A stretch of DNA of 6,322 nt. It comes from an uncultured Senegalimassilia sp. Its GTDB lineage: Bacteria; Actinomycetota; Coriobacteriia; Coriobacteriales; Eggerthellaceae. Location of the stretch: assembly GCA_937925385.1 (NCBI GenBank), contig CALEWN010000361.1, positions 1 through 6,322 of the forward strand, in the 5' to 3' direction. Positions 5,222 to 6,322 of this stretch are shown here, piece by piece. Numbering within the stretch: the first letter of the stretch is position 1; every line of letters begins with the position of its first letter. The notes beneath the pieces were generated by a model. It was not told the origin of the DNA. It saw nothing but the letters and a program-made list of their open reading frames with translations, and ran no database searches. The position numbers and the translations under genes were made by a program.

Positions 5222-5824
5222 GTGGGCAAGTTCAACGTCGAGAACATCATGTGCGGGTTCGGCATCGGCATCCAGCTCGGCATCGGCGTGTCCACCATCA
5301 TCGATGCGCTGCGCGAGGCCCCGCAGATTCCGGGCCGTCTCGAGCGCGTGCATACGCCGCATGACGGCGGCGTGTCGGTGTTCGTCGACTACGCGCATAC
5401 CCCCGACGCCTTGGAGAAGGCCTTAGGCTCCATCATGGCGCTCACGCCTGGCCGCACCATCTGCGTGTTCGGCTGCGGCGGCGACCGCGATGCGTCCAAG
5501 CGCCCCATCATGGGCCGCGCCGCGCTTGCGGCCGACCATGCCGTGGTCACGTCCGATAACCCCCGCACCGAGGACCCCGATGCCATCATCGCCGATATCG
5601 TGGCGGGCATGGGGCAGGGCGAGGGCCGCTTCGACGTGCAGCCCGACCGCCGCGCCGCCATCGCGCGCGCCATCGAGCTCGCCGAACCCGGCGATTCCAT
5701 CCTGGTGGCCGGCAAGGGTCATGAGGATTATCAGCTTGTAGGCAAGGAAGTGCTCTCCTTCGACGACCGCGTCGTCGCCCGCGAGGAGCTTGAACGTGCA
5801 TTCGGCGAAGGGGCTTGTGAGTAA
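5222..5824 (+). CDS. murE: MurE, C-terminal part downstream of the in-frame stop
   Basis: A GTG at 5222, 19 codon-frame bases after the TAA and in the same frame, could in principle start a 200-residue protein. That protein would begin at the conserved GKFNVEN segment and hold the complete C-terminal domain with DYAHTPDAL, DNPR and GKGHEDYQ. The only purine-rich stretch upstream is AAGAG at 5202-5206, 15 bases before the GTG, which is weak and too far. The GTG is also simply the conserved Val of PLVGKFN, so it is more likely an internal codon of a full-length murE than a true start. Read it as the second half of one gene. Confidence 0.55.
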   Translation: MGKFNVENIMCGFGIGIQLGIGVSTIIDALREAPQIPGRLERVHTPHDGGVSVFVDYAHTPDALEKALGSIMALTPGRTICVFGCGGDRDASKRPIMGRAALAADHAVVTSDNPRTEDPDAIIADIVAGMGQGEGRFDVQPDRRAAIARAIELAEPGDSILVAGKGHEDYQLVGKEVLSFDDRVVAREELERAFGEGACE

Positions 5825-5827
5825 CCA

Positions 5828-6322
5828 ATGCGTTTCACCATCAACGAAGCCGCCCGTGCCACGGGCGGCTCCTTTTCCATCGACCCTGTAAGCGATCAGA
5901 CGGAGATCACCAGCTTGACCTGGGATTCCCGTAACGTCGAACCCGGGGCTCTCTACGTTGCGCTGCCCGGTGAGCGAGTGGACGGGCACGCCTTCGCCGC
6001 CGCAGCCGTGGCTGCGGGCGCGGTATGCGTGCTCGCGCAGCACGCGCTCGACCAGGCTTCGGCTGATGAAATCGCAGCCGCCGGGGCCGCCGTCATCCAG
6101 GTCCCCGACACCCAGGCCGCCGTAACGGCGCTTGCGCGCGCATGGCGCGATCGCCTTGAGGGCCGCGTCATCGGCATCACCGGGTCCACGGGCAAGACCA
6201 CCACGAAGAACCTCGTGCGCGACGTGCTCGCCGCGGCCGGTAGCGTGTGCGCCACGAAGGGCAACCAGAACAACGAGCTCGGCGTTCCCAACACCGTGCT
6301 TGCCGCCCAGGTAGACACGCGA
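5828..6322 (+). CDS. murF: UDP-MurNAc-tripeptide--D-alanyl-D-alanine ligase MurF, 5' part
   Basis: MurF joins D-Ala-D-Ala to the UDP-MurNAc-tripeptide made by MurE, completing the pentapeptide precursor in the cytoplasm with ATP use. The window holds the first 165 codons, open to the edge. The N-terminal domain shows the DSR motif (33-35) and the GERVDGHAFA segment near 48-57. The central domain begins with the P-loop GSTGKTTTK at 119-127 and continues with NQNNELGVP at 146-154, which distinguishes MurF from MurE and MurD. A full MurF has about 450 residues, so roughly two thirds lie outside. The ATG is 3 bp after the murE stop. GAAGGGG at 5807-5813 lies 14 bases before it, rather far, so coupling to murE translation probably matters. 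The call is firm. Confidence 0.95.
   Translation, partial: MRFTINEAARATGGSFSIDPVSDQTEITSLTWDSRNVEPGALYVALPGERVDGHAFAAAAVAAGAVCVLAQHALDQASADEIAAAGAAVIQVPDTQAAVTALARAWRDRLEGRVIGITGSTGKTTTKNLVRDVLAAAGSVCATKGNQNNELGVPNTVLAAQVDTR

Larger units (their letters stand above)
4331..5824 (+). pseudogene. murE: murE (UDP-MurNAc-tripeptide ligase) interrupted by one in-frame TAA
   Basis: MurE adds the third residue of the peptidoglycan stem peptide to UDP-MurNAc-L-Ala-D-Glu using ATP, in the cytoplasm. Read through codon 291 (TAA), the frame is 497 codons, a normal MurE length. All three domains are complete: N-terminal (about 1-105), central ATPase (P-loop TGTNGKTTT 112-120, TTPES 155-159, EVSSH 180-184, NLTQDHLDYH 203-212, the usually carbamylated Lys222), and C-terminal (DYAHTPDAL 353-361, CGGDRDASKRP 382-392, DNPR 409-412, GKGHEDYQ 461-468). 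DNPR is the signature of enzymes adding meso-diaminopimelate. The stop is the only lesion: frame, codon use and motifs are normal on both sides. The ATG has GAGG (4320-4323) 7 bases upstream. Listed as a pseudogene because the frame is broken, but a sequence error or readthrough would make it a working gene. Confidence 0.85.

Noticed and set aside
4202..5398. 398-codon minus-strand open frame across murE
   Set aside because: Antisense shadow of murE with its third-position GC bias; no family features. It does not explain the murE stop.
1..6322. CRISPR array, tRNA, rRNA, insertion sequence, prophage or defence genes
   Set aside because: I found no regular spacer repeats, no RNA gene folds, no transposase and no terminal inverted repeats; apart from the anomalies listed the window is an ordinary dcw cluster.

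Overview
The window is the start of a division and cell wall (dcw) cluster from a high-GC bacterium. In order on the + strand it carries mraZ, rsmH (mraW), an ftsL-like gene, ftsI (pbpB), murE and the first third of murF. Strong G/C bias at third codon positions, an ftsL product with a long cytoplasmic tail, an Arg-rich FtsI tail and no PASTA domains suggest an actinobacterium. Overall protein character fits Coriobacteriia (Eggerthella/Slackia-like) best, but that placement is inference from sequence character only.

Bases 1-278 are non-coding. A sigma70-type promoter (206-234) precedes mraZ, and two TGGG repeats 10 bp apart lie exactly inside its 17-bp spacer; this is the expected form of the MraZ operator. 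A 15-bp perfect copy of that double box lies in inverted orientation at 32-46, near the left edge. mraZ and rsmH follow with a 9-bp gap. A 95-bp, T-poor leader with a strong Shine-Dalgarno then leads into ftsL. ftsI follows ftsL after 6 bp, murE follows ftsI after 9 bp, and murF follows murE after 3 bp, so the whole set reads as one operon. A candidate internal promoter with a perfect TATAAT sits in the last 70 bases of ftsI.

The genes work together: MraZ regulates the cluster, and RsmH methylates 16S rRNA. FtsL and FtsI form part of the septal peptidoglycan synthase complex. MurE and MurF add the third amino acid and the D-Ala-D-Ala dipeptide to the UDP-MurNAc peptide precursor.

The main anomaly is murE. 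Its 497-codon reading frame is intact, with every expected Mur ligase motif, except for one in-frame TAA at codon 291 (5201-5203). Because murE is normally essential, this is a recent nonsense mutation, a sequence error, or a recoded/readthrough site. A second oddity is a KTS instead of KTG third catalytic motif in FtsI. I do not see a previously undescribed multi-gene system here.
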